This document shows, one piece after another, positions 36,455 through 49,003 of a stretch of 64,000 nt of DNA. Both the position numbers and the translations under genes were made by a program. Position 1 is the first letter of the stretch. Every line of letters starts with the position of its first letter. This DNA comes from Bradysia coprophila (taxonomy: Eukaryota; Arthropoda; Insecta; Diptera; Sciaridae): NCBI RefSeq assembly GCF_014529535.1, contig NC_050738.1, positions 10,439,318 through 10,503,317 on the forward strand, in the 5' to 3' direction. The notes under the pieces are model-generated. The model saw nothing but the letters and a program-made list of their open reading frames with translations, did no database searches and had not been told where the DNA came from.

Positions 36455-37569
36455 AAAATATCCAGGAAGTTCTACCGACGGAATAGTTACGATTTTCTTA
36501 AAATTTTTGTAAAATGAAACTTCTTTGTTCCTGTTATGGGACGACAAATCATTAGATCCATTGATTGGAAAATTAACGTTACAGCTAATATGATCACCCT
36601 CTTTCCACGCTTCTCCGGTACGTATTACTTGTTTACGGAACAGTACAGCTCCATCGTTCAAATAAACTAAAGATGTGTCAAGAATCGCGCTTCCTGAAGA
36701 CTCTCTACCTGCCAATCCCATAGCAATGAAAGGCCCAATGTTCAGTACACACAAACTGAAGGATGGATTTGACGGTTCTAATTGATGAACCAACTGTGCA
36801 ACCCCGTTGTGAGATTTGTCCTCATTTTCCAAAATACCTTGGTTATGATGCGTTTTCAAATTTTCGGAAATTTGAAAAATGTCCTTGTCCACATTTAAAA
36901 GTAATCTCACTTTGCTGATTGGTGAAACCAATTTGTGAAGTTTTTCGATCTCATCCTCACACGCGACGATCATGCTTTGCTCTCTGGCAATATCTGTCAT
37001 GAGGTCTTTTCTTCGGGCGCGCTGCTCGGACACTGTCGTCGATAGATGCGATATTTTTTCATCCTGACCATGGATTCTATTTTTCAAGTGGACAAGACAA
37101 TTGTTCGCCAGATCACGTCGTCTGATTGGCAGGTCGCATCCTTTATTGCATGTAATTTCTGTATCCGGATTGTTATTGCAAATGCTCCGATGGTTGTCCA
37201 AATTTTCCAATTTCACGGCCATGTTGCATCCATACTCCTCTGTAAATAAGAACGGAAAATAGTTGTGTTACGACCAACGACAGCTTAAAAAAAGAAAATT
37301 TAAGGTCACTTACCAAAATCACATTTGATCTCCAGTCTACCTAGTAGATTACGAAGCAAACGACTCGGCTTTCTAAGTTGAGCCTTCCGTAACGGTTGTC
37401 GATCGATCGGACAATCTTTCTTTAGCAAAAGCCAATTCTTTATGCACTCCATACAAAAAAAGTGCTCGCACGGTGTCTCCACGGCATCTTGCAGAACCGA
37501 TGCACAAATTTGACATAGAAGCTCGTTGTCCACCACTTCACCAACGAAACGCTCGACATCGTAACCCAT
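36446..37569 (-). CDS. RING/TRAF-zinc-finger/SPRY E3 ligase-like protein, array copy 1 (border copy, altered C-terminus)
   Basis: Exons 37569-37314 and 37239-36446 with a 74-bp GT/AG intron give 349 aa. The protein is as in copies 2-7 up to PGYF, but then reads NR and stops, because the array junction lies just there. The other copies continue with PTVFIGSF. The lost residues correspond to the last strand of the SPRY domain, so this copy may fold less well. The usual 3' UTR and poly(A) signal of the other copies are also replaced by unique DNA. RING, zinc fingers and coiled coil are intact. Whether it is expressed is unknown. Confidence 0.88.
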
Positions 37570-38381
37570 TTTACTTGATCAAAGTGAGAAGATTTGTCCA
37601 CTTAATGGTTATGAATGATCCAAAATTTGCAAGATGAACTGAGCCAATTACTTTTTGATTTTTCTTTGATGAAATTTTTTCTTGAAAGTTTATTGTATCA
37701 CGCCAAGAAATAAAAATTTTAACCGACTTTACTCGTCAGAGGCAGAACAATGAATGACTATTGTATCATTTCTGAAAACATTTGGCACTGATTACCATAA
37801 ATATTTATGTCAGATACTGTCGCCATCTGCTTGCCAGTTCTCTGGTCAAAAAATTCAGTATTTTTGTGAGTTGGTAGTGCTGACAAGCTTCAGAGTAATG
37901 TAGAAATTAGTTTGCGTTGAGAATTGGTAGCAATAATTTCATACTTATACAATATGTACCTCAAATGATGTGTTACAGCAAAAATATGCAATGTTGAAAA
38001 TTGATTTTCAGTTGGCAGCACTGATTTCATTTGTTCAAGAGATGTTAAAGTACCACAGCGTTACCGTCTCGAAACAGTATTTTGTCCTTCCACTGATTCA
38101 AATCATTGTTGCCAACTCATAACTCAGCCCACGTTTTTCTTCTACATGTCGTATTGGCTATTTTCACTATTCACAATTTAAAAAACAAATCATTTGTTAA
38201 GATATTTAAAATTTTGATCAAATTGTCCATGAAAATATTGTTTGTGCGATCTCGGTGTGTTTGGGACTAAACCTACCTTGCCCGTTTCTCTTCTATATAC
38301 TCATTGAAGAGTGAATCATAACTCGCTGATCCATGAAGCAATCGTCTCCTCCTCGTCTTTTCTACCTCTTAACAAATTCAT

Positions 38382-38715
38382 TCCTGAACCCAATATCACA
38401 TTTGTAGTCTTAAGAGAAACACGCACAGGGGTTTATAGGGTCTACGGATTATCTGTGCAAGAAAAGAAATTTCGTCCATTGATCCATCGTTCACTCAGAG
38501 TCCCAGCGTCAGTTTTTCACCATATTCAAGACTTCAACCGAGCTAAAACAGAACAATGAAGACCACGAAGGAAGGGCCATATTCTAAGTCCAAGTCGTCC
38601 AAGTACAGTCAAATCCGCGTAAAAACGCAAGAGCGAATTAAACAAAAACAAAAAATTGTCCGAGTCTCGTTTATCCCTATCTCTTAAGACGACAAATGTG
38701 ATATTGGGTTCAGGA
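38382..38715. repeat. 334-bp element with 36-bp inverted ends in each array spacer
   Basis: TCCTGAACCCAATATCACAT and following bases (38382-38417) recur as reverse complement at 38680-38715, with 35 of 36 positions matching. Equivalent elements lie at 42603-42936, 46824-47157, 50980-51313, 55134-55467, 59266-59599 and 63420-63753. It was probably a MITE that inserted in the ancestral unit before amplification. An 82-codon open frame overlaps its left part but resembles nothing known. Confidence 0.75.
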
Positions 38716-39118
38716 TGACTTACTCCATTGTCACATTCATCGACTCGACACTCATCTACACAATATTTTCAATATTGCAGACAGCAACTTTAATTCAAAA
38801 ATGCTATTGTATGCGTAAAGTTGCTGATTATTCGTAATCTGGGCATCGAGCTATCACACTTCCAAATCGGTTAAGATTTGGCCGAAATATTAAATTTCAA
38901 AGTTGGAAAATTCGCTTGAGCTATCGACTTCATTTTTACGGAGATAACTCGCTCACAAGCGACACCAACATAAGTAAAAGCCTTAACTACAATAACCCGT
39001 CGAAAAAATCCATTACGCTCGTTTGGTGTAAACATAAACCACAAGCTTGTAAAAATGTGTCACACCCTAGTAGAACTGTTCCGGAATAATGTATAATGCA
39101 ATACAGTGCACTCATAAG

Positions 39119-39171
39119 ACAACGATAAAACGATGGAAATTCCATGGAATATTCCATCGATGTATCGTTGT
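39119..39171. repeat. 53-bp near-palindrome in each array spacer
   Basis: The sequence begins ACAACGATAAAACGATGGAA and ends with its near complement ATCGTTGT. The centre is the perfect 12-bp palindrome ATTCCATGGAAT. It recurs in every complete spacer, for example at 43340-43392 and 47494-47546. It could form a hairpin or cruciform. Function unknown. Confidence 0.7.
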
Positions 39172-40626
39172 TTATGTGTCCGTATTGGATTAAAACGAGA
39201 GTGAAAGAGGTGACATTCTTTCGGAAGAGTTCAACTAGGCAATTTGTATACCTTCTTTTGAAATTTCAACGATAATTTTCGTTTCTACTTTGGCGTGTTA
39301 TTCGTCAAAGGGTCTTATACAGAAGTCAAAAGCAGGTAAAAAAATGTTAAATGACGTCAAGTTTCTCCGAGGTTGAGAAGTGAAATTCCAATTTTATTCT
39401 ACATTTTTAGATCGAGATTTCAGAGTTTTACGATTGGGTCCGAGCGTTTTTTAAAAGGCGTACGGACTTCATCTTGAGCCAAAATCAAAACTTTACATAA
39501 AGCAACAATTCAGTCAGTAAACTGACCAAAAAAGCTGTAAACTTTTCCAATCTCAATGGCGTGCTTAAACTGCTCGAACTTAAACTGTAATGGCGAACGA
39601 AAGTACCAATAACAGAAAATCTGATAAAGACCTTCTGTTCTGTTGTTAGCCAATAAATACTGCTTTCCTCCACTTTCAAAAACAGATCAAATTTACTGAT
39701 TGTTTAAAGCCAAAGTACAAGCGGCTGCTGAATTTTGCCTTACTGGATTGACTAATTTCGAAACTATTGAACCATAGGATCTAGGAGCATCTTTCAGAAT
39801 TTTTTGAATTTCACATCTTTGTTCAATCTTTTATTCGTAATCTGAACATACACACTAGCTGCACGAGCTATCGCCAGTTTAGATCGGTTAAAAGTTGGCT
39901 GAAACATTGAATTTTAAAGTTTGGAAATTTGTATGGGGAATAACAGCTTTTTATAGGTTTTGCGTCTTGAAGCTGTATGTGTCAGCCCACCGATATCAGT
40001 TCTTTTGTAAGTGGAGAAAAGGACCTGTGCCACCCTCCAATATAAGTGGTCTTCTGTCGATTGTAAGCAATTCTCGTAACAGGTCATATTTGTCCTGAAA
40101 ATTTTTCAGGTCAGGTCAACCAGTAATGTTTGGGACAAATTTTCACTCGAACCGGAAATGAGTAAACCTGATTCGAAGCATGTCAAGTGAAATCAGGTCG
40201 AACCTTAATAGTTGGTATGATTTTTCCATCGCCATCGGGTCGCGCATGCAGATCTTCGTGTGATATTTTCTGATTTCGAAAGATGGAAAACATTTGATCT
40301 GCGGCTTTTGTTTTTGAGTGATATAGAAGTGTGGCTGATGGATGTAAGCCTCAACGACTATCACTGTCTCCCGGAATCCAGAATTCATTGGTTCAGAAAT
40401 GTATTGGTTCTTCATTAAAATAAAATATTTTTTAGAGCAAATTTTTTTATTCAATTTTCGATATTTATTTCAACTAATGTAAAAGTAGAGTAAAAATCAC
40501 AATAAATATTCTTGTAAGCCTTGAAAATACATACATTTAAAAGTTTCAGTCCAAAAATTTCACTTGTTGCCTCGCTTCAGGGCAGACTAAATTCCACGAC
40601 CGACTTAATCTTCTTATGTAAACAAT

Positions 40627-41768
40627 TCAAAAAGATCCAATAAAGACAGTTGGAAAATATCCAGGAAGTTCTACCGACGGAATAGTTACGATTTTCTTAA
40701 AATTTTTGTAAAATGAAACTTCTTTGTTCCTGTTATGGGACGACAAATCATTAGATCCATTGATTGGAAAATTAACGTTACAGCTAATATGATCACCCTC
40801 TTTCCACGCTTCTCCGGTACGTATTACTTGTTTACGGAACAGTACAGCTCCATCGTTCAAATAAACTAAAGATGTGTCAAGAATCGCGCTTCCTGAAGAC
40901 TCTCTACCTGCCAATCCCATAGCAATGAAAGGCCCAATGTTCAGTACACACAAACTGAAGGATGGATTTGACGGTTCTAATTGATGAACCAACTGTGCAA
41001 CCCCGTTGTGAGATTTGTCCTCATTTTCCAAAATACCTTGGTTATGATGCGTTTTCAAATTTTCGGAAATTTGAAAAATGTCCTTGTCCACATTTAAAAG
41101 TAATCTCACTTTGCTGATTGGTGAAACCAATTTGTGAAGTTTTTCGATCTCATCCTCACACGCGACGATCATGCTTTGCTCTCTGGCAATATCTGTCATG
41201 AGGTCTTTTCTTCGGGCGCGCTGCTCGGACACTGTCGTCGATAGATGCGATATTTTTTCATCCTGACCATGGATTCTATTTTTCAAGTGGACAAGACAAT
41301 TGTTCGCCAGATCACGTCGTCTGATTGGCAGGTCGCATCCTTTATTGCATGTAATTTCTGTATCCGGATTGTTATTGCAAATGCTCCGATGGTTGTCCAA
41401 ATTTTCCAATTTCACGGCCATGTTGCATCCATACTCCTCTGTAAATAAGAACGGAAAATAGTTGTGTTACGACCAACGACAGCTTAAAAAAAGAAAATTT
41501 AAGGTCACTTACCAAAATCACATTTGATCTCCAGTCTACCTAGTAGATTACGAAGCAAACGACTCGGCTTTCTAAGTTGAGGCTTCCGTAACGGTTGTCG
41601 ATCGATCGGACAATCTTTCTTTAGCAAAAGCCAATTCTTTATGCACTCCATACAAAAAAAGTGCTCGCACGGTGTCTCCACGGCATCTTGCAGAACCGAT
41701 GCACAAATTTGACATAGAAGCTCGTTGTCCACCACTTCACCAACGAAACGCTCGACATCGTAACCCAT
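40627..41768 (-). CDS. RING/TRAF-zinc-finger/SPRY E3 ligase-like protein, array copy 2
   Basis: Exons 41768-41513 and 41438-40627 (74-bp intron) give 355 aa. Residues 1-136 are NRDP1/RNF41-like: start MGYDVERF, RING with C19, C22, C34, H36, C39, C42, C53 and D56 (NRDP1 also has Asp in the last position), then a TRAF-type finger C83-x6-C90-x11-H102-x3-C106 that is completed only by splicing, and a second Cys/His group C116, C120, C133, H136. Residues about 142-189 form a coiled coil. Residues about 240-355 read as SPRY: FIAMGLAG, LVYLNDGAVLF, GDHISCNVNF, EVSFYKN and GYFPTVFIGSF. NRDP1 instead ends in a USP8-binding domain. The expected role is ubiquitin transfer to a target bound by SPRY; the target is unknown. 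Copy 2 differs by Ala63 to Pro. Confidence 0.92.
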
Positions 41769-44700
41769 TTTACTTGATCAAAGTGAGAAGATTTGTCCAC
41801 TTAATGGTTATGAATGATCCAAAATTTGCAAGATGAACTGAGCCAATTACTTTTTGATTTTTCTTTGATGAAATTTTTTCTTGAAAGTTTATTGTATCAC
41901 GCCAAGAAATAAAAATTTTAACCGACTTTACTCGTCAGAGGCCGAACAATGAATGACTATTGTATCATTTCTGAAAACATTTGGCACTGATTACCATAAA
42001 TATTTATGTCAGATACTGTCGCCATCTGCTTGCCAGTTCTCTGGTCAAAAAATTCAGTATTTTTGTGAGTTGGTAGTGCTGACAAGCTTCAGAGTAATGT
42101 AGAAATTAGTTTGCGTTGAGAATTGGTAGCAATAATTTCATACTTATACAATATGTACCTCAAATGATGTGTTACAACAAAAATATGCAATGTTGAAAAT
42201 TGATTTTCAGTTGGCATCACTGATTTCATTTAGTGCTGCATCAGACTCTCTTTGTTCAAGAGATGTTAAAGTACCACAGCGTTACCGTCTCGAAACAGTA
42301 TTTTGTCCTTCCACTGATTCAAATCATTGTTGCCAACTCATAACTCAGCCCACGTTTTTCTTCTACATGTCGTATTGGCTATTTTCACTATTCACAATTT
42401 AAAAAACAAATCATTTGTTAAGATATTTAAAATTTTGATCAAATTGTCCATGAAAATATTGTTTGTGCGATCTCGGTGTGTTTGGGACTAAACCTACCTT
42501 GCCCGTTTCTCTTCTATATACTCATTGAAGAGTGAATCATAACTCGCTGATCCATGAAGCAATCGTCTCCTCCTCGTCTTTTCTACCTCTTAACAAATTC
42601 ATTCCTGAACCCAATATCACATTTGTAGTCTTAAGAGAAAGACGCACAGGGGTTTATAGGGTCTACGGATTATCTGTGCAAGAAAAGAAATTTCGTCCAT
42701 TGATCCATCGTTCACTCAGAGTCCCAGCGTCAGTTTTTCACCATATTCAAGACTTCAACCGAGCTAAAACAGAACAATGAAGACCACGAAGGAAGGGCCA
42801 TATTCTAAGTCCAAGTCGTCCAAGTACAGTCAAATCCGCGTAAAAACGCAAGAGCGAATTAAACAAAAACAAAAAATTGTCCGAGTCTCGTTTATCCCTA
42901 TCTCTTAAGACGACAAATGTGATATTGGGTTCAGGATGACTTACTCCATTGTCACATTCATCGACTCGACACTCATCTACACAATATTTTCAATATTGCA
43001 GACAGCAACTTTAATTCAAAAATGCTATTGTATGCGTAAAGTTGCTGATTATTCGTAATCTGGGCATCGAGCTATCACACTTCCAAATCGGTTAAGATTT
43101 GGCCGAAATATTAAATTTCAAAGTTGGAAAATTCGCTTGAGCTATCGACTTCATTTTTACGGAGATAACTCGCTCACAAGCGACACCAACATAAGTAAAA
43201 GCCTTAACTAAAATAACCCGTCGAAAAAATCCATTACGCTCGTTTGGTGTAAACATAAACCACAAGCTTGTAAAAATGTGTCACACCCTAGTAGAACTGT
43301 TCCGGAATAATGTATAATGCAATACAGTACACTCATAAGACAACGATAAAACGATGGAAATTCCATGGAATATTCCATCGATGTATCGTTGTTTATGTGT
43401 CCGTATTGGATTAAAACGAGAGTGAAAGAGGTGACATTCTTTCGGAAGAGTTCAACTAGGCAATTTGTATACCTTCTTTTGAAATTTCAACGATAATTTT
43501 CGTTTCTACTTTGGCGTGTTATTCGTCAAAGGGTCTTATACAGAAGTCAAAAGCAGGTAAAAAAATGTTAAATGACGTCAAGTTTCTCCGAGGTTGAGAA
43601 GTGAAATTCCAATTTTATTCTACATTTTTAGATCGAGATTTCAGAGTTTTACGATTGGGTCCGAGCGTTTTTTAAAAGGCGTACGGACTTCATCTTGAGC
43701 CAAAATCAAAACTTTACATAAAGCAACAATTCAGTCAATAAACTGACCAAAAAAGCTGTAAACTTTTCCAATCTCAATGGCGTGCTTAAACTGCTCGAAC
43801 TTAAACTGTAATGGCGAACGAAAGTACCAATAACAGAAAATCTGATAAAGACCTTCTGTTCTGTTGTTAGCCAATAAATACTGCTTTCCTCCACTTTCAA
43901 AAACAGATCAAATTTACTGATTGTTTAAAGCCAAAGTACAAGCGGCTGCTGAATTTTGCCTTACTGGATTGACTAATTTCGAAACTATTGAACCATAGGA
44001 TCTAGGAGCATCTTTCAGAATTTTTTGAATTTCACATCTTTGTTCAATCTTTTATTCGTAATCTGAACATACACACTAGCTGCACGAGCTATCGCCAGTT
44101 TAGATCGGTTAAAAGTTGGCTGAAACATTGAATTTTAAAGTTTGGAAATTTGTATGGGGAATAACAGCTTTTTATAGGTTTTGCGTCTTGAAGCTGTATG
44201 TGTCAGCCCACCGATATCAGTTCTTTTGTAAGTGGAGAAAAGGACCTGTGCCACCCTCCAATATAAGTGGTCTTCTGTCGATTGTAAGCAATTCTCGTAA
44301 CAGGTCATATTTGTCCTGAAAATTTTTCAGGTCAGGTCAACCAGTAATGTTTGGGACAAATTTTCACTCGAACCGGAAATGAGTAAACCTGATTCGAAGC
44401 ATGTCAAGTGAAATCAGGTCGAACCTTAATAGTTGGTATGATTTTTCCATCGCCATCGGGTCGCGCATGCAGATCTTCGTGTGATATTTTCTGATTTCGA
44501 AAGATGGAAAACATTTGATCTGCGGCTTTTGTTTTTGAGTGATATAGAAGTGTGGCTGATGGATGTAAGCCTCAACGACTATCACTGTCTCCCGGAATCC
44601 AGAATTCATTGGTTCAGAAATGTATTGGTTCTTCATAAAAATAAAATATTTTTTAGAGCAAATTTTTTTATTCAATTTTCGATATTTATTTCAACTAATG

Positions 44701-44847
44701 TAAAAGTAGAGTAAAAATCACAATAAATATTCTTGTAAGCCTTGAAAATACATACATTTAAAAGTTTCAGTCCAAAAATTTCACTTGTTGCCTCGCTTCA
44801 GGGCAGACTAAATTCCACGACCGACTTAATCTTCTTATGTAAACAAT
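41769..44847. other. Array spacer 2
   Basis: 3079 bp, the longest spacer, carrying both the 22-bp segment (starting near 42232) and the 65-bp segment. It may best represent the ancestral unit. Conserved short frames (for example 42169-42402, 42532-42780, 43706-43900, 44364-44675) show no family resemblance. Confidence 0.7.
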
Positions 44848-45989
44848 TCAAAAAGATCCAATAAAGACAGTTGGAAAATATCCAGGAAGTTCTACCGACG
44901 GAATAGTTACGATTTTCTTAAAATTTTTGTAAAATGAAACTTCTTTGTTCCTGTTATGGGACGACAAATCATTAGATCCATTGATTGGAAAATTAACGTT
45001 ACAGCTAATATGATCACCCTCTTTCCACGCTTCTCCGGTACGTATTACTTGTTTACGGAACAGTACAGCTCCATCGTTCAAATAAACTAAAGATGTGTCA
45101 AGAATCGCGCTTCCTGAAGACTCTCTACCTGCCAATCCCATAGCAATGAAAGGCCCAATGTTCAGTACACACAAACTGAAGGATGGATTTGACGGTTCTA
45201 ATTGATGAACCAACTGTGCAACCCCGTTGTGAGATTTGTCCTCATTTTCCAAAATACCTTGGTTATGATGCATTTTCAAATTTTCGGAAATTTGAAAAAT
45301 GTCCTTGTCCACATTTAAAAGTAATCTCACTTTGCTGATTGGTGAAACCAATTTGTGAAGTTTTTCGATCTCATCCTCACACGCGACGATCATGCTTTGC
45401 TCTCTGGCAATATCTGTCATGAGGTCTTTTCTTCGGGCGCGCTGCTCGGACACTGTCGTCGATAGATGCGATATTTTTTCATCCTGACCATGGATTCTAT
45501 TTTTCAAGTGGACAAGACAATTGTTCGCCAGATCACGTCGTCTGATTGGCAGGTCGCATCCTTTATTGCATGTAATTTCTGTATCCGGATTGTTATTGCA
45601 AATGCTCCGATGGTTGTCCAAATTTTCCAATTTCACGGCCATGTTGCATCCATACTCCTCTGTAAATAAGAACGGAAAATAGTTGTGTTACGACCAACGA
45701 CAGCTTAAAAAAAGAAAATTTAAGGTCACTTACCAAAATCACATTTGATCTCCAGTCTACCTAGTAGATTACGAAGCAAACGACTCGGCTTTCTAAGTTG
45801 AGCCTTCCGTAACGGTTGTCGATCGATCGGACAATCTTTCTTTAGCAAAAGCCAATTCTTTATGCACTCCATACAAAAAAAGTGCTCGCACGGTGTCTCC
45901 ACGGCATCTTGCAGAACCGATGCACAAATTTGACATAGAAGCTCGTTGTCCACCACTTCACCAACGAAACGCTCGACATCGTAACCCAT
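44848..45989 (-). CDS. RING/TRAF-zinc-finger/SPRY E3 ligase-like protein, array copy 3
   Basis: Exons 45989-45734 and 45659-44848, 355 aa. Intact in all domains. It differs from copies 4-7 at Thr215 to Met, in the linker between coiled coil and SPRY. The intron, splice sites and 3' UTR signal are as in copy 2. Confidence 0.92.
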
Positions 45990-48900
45990 TTTACTTGATC
46001 AAAGTGAGAAGATTTGTCCACTTAATGGTTATGAATGATCCAAAATTTGCAAGATGAACTGAGCCAATTACTTTTTGATTTTTCTTTGATGAAATTTTTT
46101 CTTGAAAGTTTATTGTATCACGCCAAGAAATAAAAATTTTAACCGACTTTACTCGTCAGAGGCAGAACAATGAATGACTATTGTATCATTTCTGAAAACA
46201 TTTGGCACTGATTACCATAAATATTTATGTCAGATACTGTCGCCATCTGCTTGCCAGTTCTCTGGTCAAAAAATTCAGTATTTTTGTGAGTTGGTAGTGC
46301 TGACAAGCTTCAGAGTAATGTAGAAATTAGTTTGCGTTGAGAATTGGTAGCAATAATTTCATACTTATACAATATGTACCTCAAATGATGTGTTACAGCA
46401 AAAATATGCAATGTTGAAAATTGATTTTCAGTTGGCAGCACTGATTTCATTTAGTGCTGCATCAGACTCTCTTTGTTCAAGAGATGTTAAAGTACCACAG
46501 CGTTACCGTCTCGAAACAGTATTTTGTCCTTCCACTGATTCAAATCATTGTTGCCAACTCATAACTCAGCCCACGTTTTTCTTCTACATGTCGTATTGGC
46601 TATTTTCACTATTCACAATTTAAAAAACAAATCATTTGTTAAGATATTTAAAATTTTGATCAAATTGTCCATGAAAATATTGTTTGTGCGATCTCGGTGT
46701 GTTTGGGACTAAACCTACCTTGCCCGTTTCTCTTCTATATACTCATTGAAGAGTGAATCATAACTCGCTGATCCATGAAGCAATCGTCTCCTCCTCGTCT
46801 TTTCTACCTCTTAACAAATTCATTCCTGAACCCAATATCACATTTGTAGTCTTAAGAGAAAGACGCACAGGGGTTTATAGGGTCTACGGATTATCTGTGC
46901 AAGAAAAGAAATTTCGTCCATTGATCCATCGTTCACTCAGAGTCCCAATGTCAGTTTTTCACCATATTCAAGACTTCAACCGAGCTAAAACAGAACAATG
47001 AAGACCACGAAGGAAGGGCCATATTCTAAGTCCAAGTCGTCCAAGTACAGTCAAATCCGCGTAAAAACGCAAGAGCGAATTAAACAAAAACAAAAAATTG
47101 TCCGAGTCTCGTTTATCCCTATCTCTTAAGACGACAAATGTGATATTGGGTTCAGGATGACTTACTCCATTGTCACATTCATCGACTCGACACTCATCTA
47201 CACAATATTTTCAATATTGCAGACAGCAACTTTAATTCAAAAATGCTATTGTATGGCCGAAATATTAAATTTCAAAGTTGGAAAATTCGCTTGAGCTATC
47301 GACTTCATTTTTACGGAGATAACTCGCTCACAAGCGACAACAACATAAGTAAAAGCCTTAACTACAATAACCCGTCGAAAAAATCCATTACGCTCGTTTG
47401 GTGTAAACATAAACCACAAGCTTGTAAAAATGTGTCACACCCTAGTAGAACTGTTCCGGAATAATGTATAATGCAATACAGTACACTCATAAGACAACGA
47501 TAAAACGATGGAAATTCCATGGAATATTCCATCGATGTATCGTTGTTTATGTGTCCGTATTGGATTAAAACGAGAGTGAAAGAGGTGACATTCTTTCGGA
47601 AGAGTTCAACTAGGCAATTTGTATACCTTCTTTTGAAATTTCAACGATAATTTTCGTTTCTACTTTGGCGTGTTATTCGTCAAAGGGTCTTATACAGAAG
47701 TCAAAAGCAGGTAAAAAAATGTTAAATGACGTCAAGTTTCTCCGAGGTTGAGAAGTGAAATTCCAATTTTATTCTACATTTTTAGATCGAGATTTCAGAG
47801 TTTTACGATTGGGTCCGAGCGTTTTTTAAAAGGCGTACGGACTTCATCTTGAGCCAAAATCAAAACTTTACATAAAGCAACAATTCAGTCAGTAAACTGA
47901 CCAAAAAAGCTGTAAACTTTTCCAATCTCAATGGCGTGCTTAAACTGCTCGAACTTAAACTGTAATGGCGAACGAAAGTACCAATAACAGAAAATCTGAT
48001 AAAGACCTTCTGTTCCTGTTGTTAGCCAATAAATACTGCTTTCCTCCACTTTCAAAAACAGATCAAATTTACTGATTGTTTAAAGCCAAAGTACAAGCGG
48101 CTGCTGAATTTTGCCTTACTGGATTGACTAATTTCGAAACTATTGAACCATAGGATCTAGGAGCATCTTTCAGAATTTTTTGAATTTCACATCTTTGTTC
48201 AATCTTTTATTCGTAATCTGAACATACACACTAGCTGCACGAGCTATCGCCAGTTTAGATCGGTTAAAAGTTGGCTGAAACATTGAATTTTAAAGTTTGG
48301 AAATTTGTATGGGGAATAACAGCTTTTTATAGGTTTTGCGTCTTGAAGCTGTATGTGTCAGCCCACCGATATCAGTTCTTTTGTAAGTGGAGAAAAGGAC
48401 CTGTGCCACCCTCCAATATAAGTGGTCTTCTGTCGATTGTAAGCAATTCTCGTAACAGGTCACATTTGTCCTGAAAATTTTTCAGGTCAGGTCAACCAGT
48501 AATGTTTGGGACAAATTTTCACTCGAACCGGAAATGAGTAAACCTGATTCGAAGCATGTCAAGTGAAATCAGGTCGAACCTTAATAGTTGGTATGATTTT
48601 TCCATCGCCATCGGGTCGCGCATGCAGATCTTCGTGTGATATTTTCTGATTTCGAAAGATGGAAAACATTTGATCTGCGGCTTTTGTTTTTGAGTGATAT
48701 AGAAGTGTGGCTGATGGATGTAAGCCTCAACGACTATCACTGTCTCCCGGAATCCAGAATTCATTGGTTCAGAAATGTATTGGTTCTTCATTAAAATAAA
48801 ATATTTTTTAGAGCAAATTTTTTTATTCAATTTTCGATATTTATTACAACTAAATGTAAAAGTAGAGTAAAAATCACAATAAATATTCTTGTAAGCCTTG

Positions 48901-49003
48901 AAAATACATACATTTAAAAGTTTCAGTCCAAAAATTTCACTTGTTGCCTCGCTTCAGGGCAGACTAAATTCCACGACCGACTTAATCTTCTTATGTAAAC
49001 AAT
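45990..49003. other. Array spacer 3
   Basis: First spacer with the 65-bp deletion (join near 47255). It keeps the 22-bp segment. It also has a private one-base insertion near 48016 that breaks a short frame kept open in the other spacers, which argues that frame is not coding. Near its right end it has an intermediate sequence (ACAACTAAATG at 48846) between the forms of spacers 1-2 and 4-6. Confidence 0.7.

Larger units (their letters stand above)
37570..40626. other. Array spacer 1
   Basis: 3057 bp without a supported gene. It lacks the 22-bp segment present in spacers 2-5 and 7 (deletion point near 38034) and retains the 65-bp segment near 38815-38880 that is missing from spacers 3-7. It holds the promoter side of copy 1 at its left end and, at its right end, the copy-2 3' UTR (minus-strand AATAAA at 40446-40451). 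Two diverged copies of a roughly 100-bp segment lie at about 38830-38940 and 39838-39950. Confidence 0.7.

Noticed and set aside
38311-38559. 82-codon plus-strand frame repeated in every array spacer
   Set aside because: It resembles no family, overlaps an inverted-end element, and its conservation is explained by the recent duplication of the whole unit.
40143-40454. 103-codon minus-strand frame between array genes
   Set aside because: It begins at the poly(A) signal of the gene to its right and has no visible domain. It is kept only because units are near identical.
42169-42402. 77-codon plus-strand frame in several spacers
   Set aside because: The 22-bp deletion in units 1 and 6 breaks it, and the composition is not coding-like.
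43706-43900. 64-codon minus-strand frame in most spacers
   Set aside because: A one-base insertion in spacer 3 removes it, with no sign of constraint.
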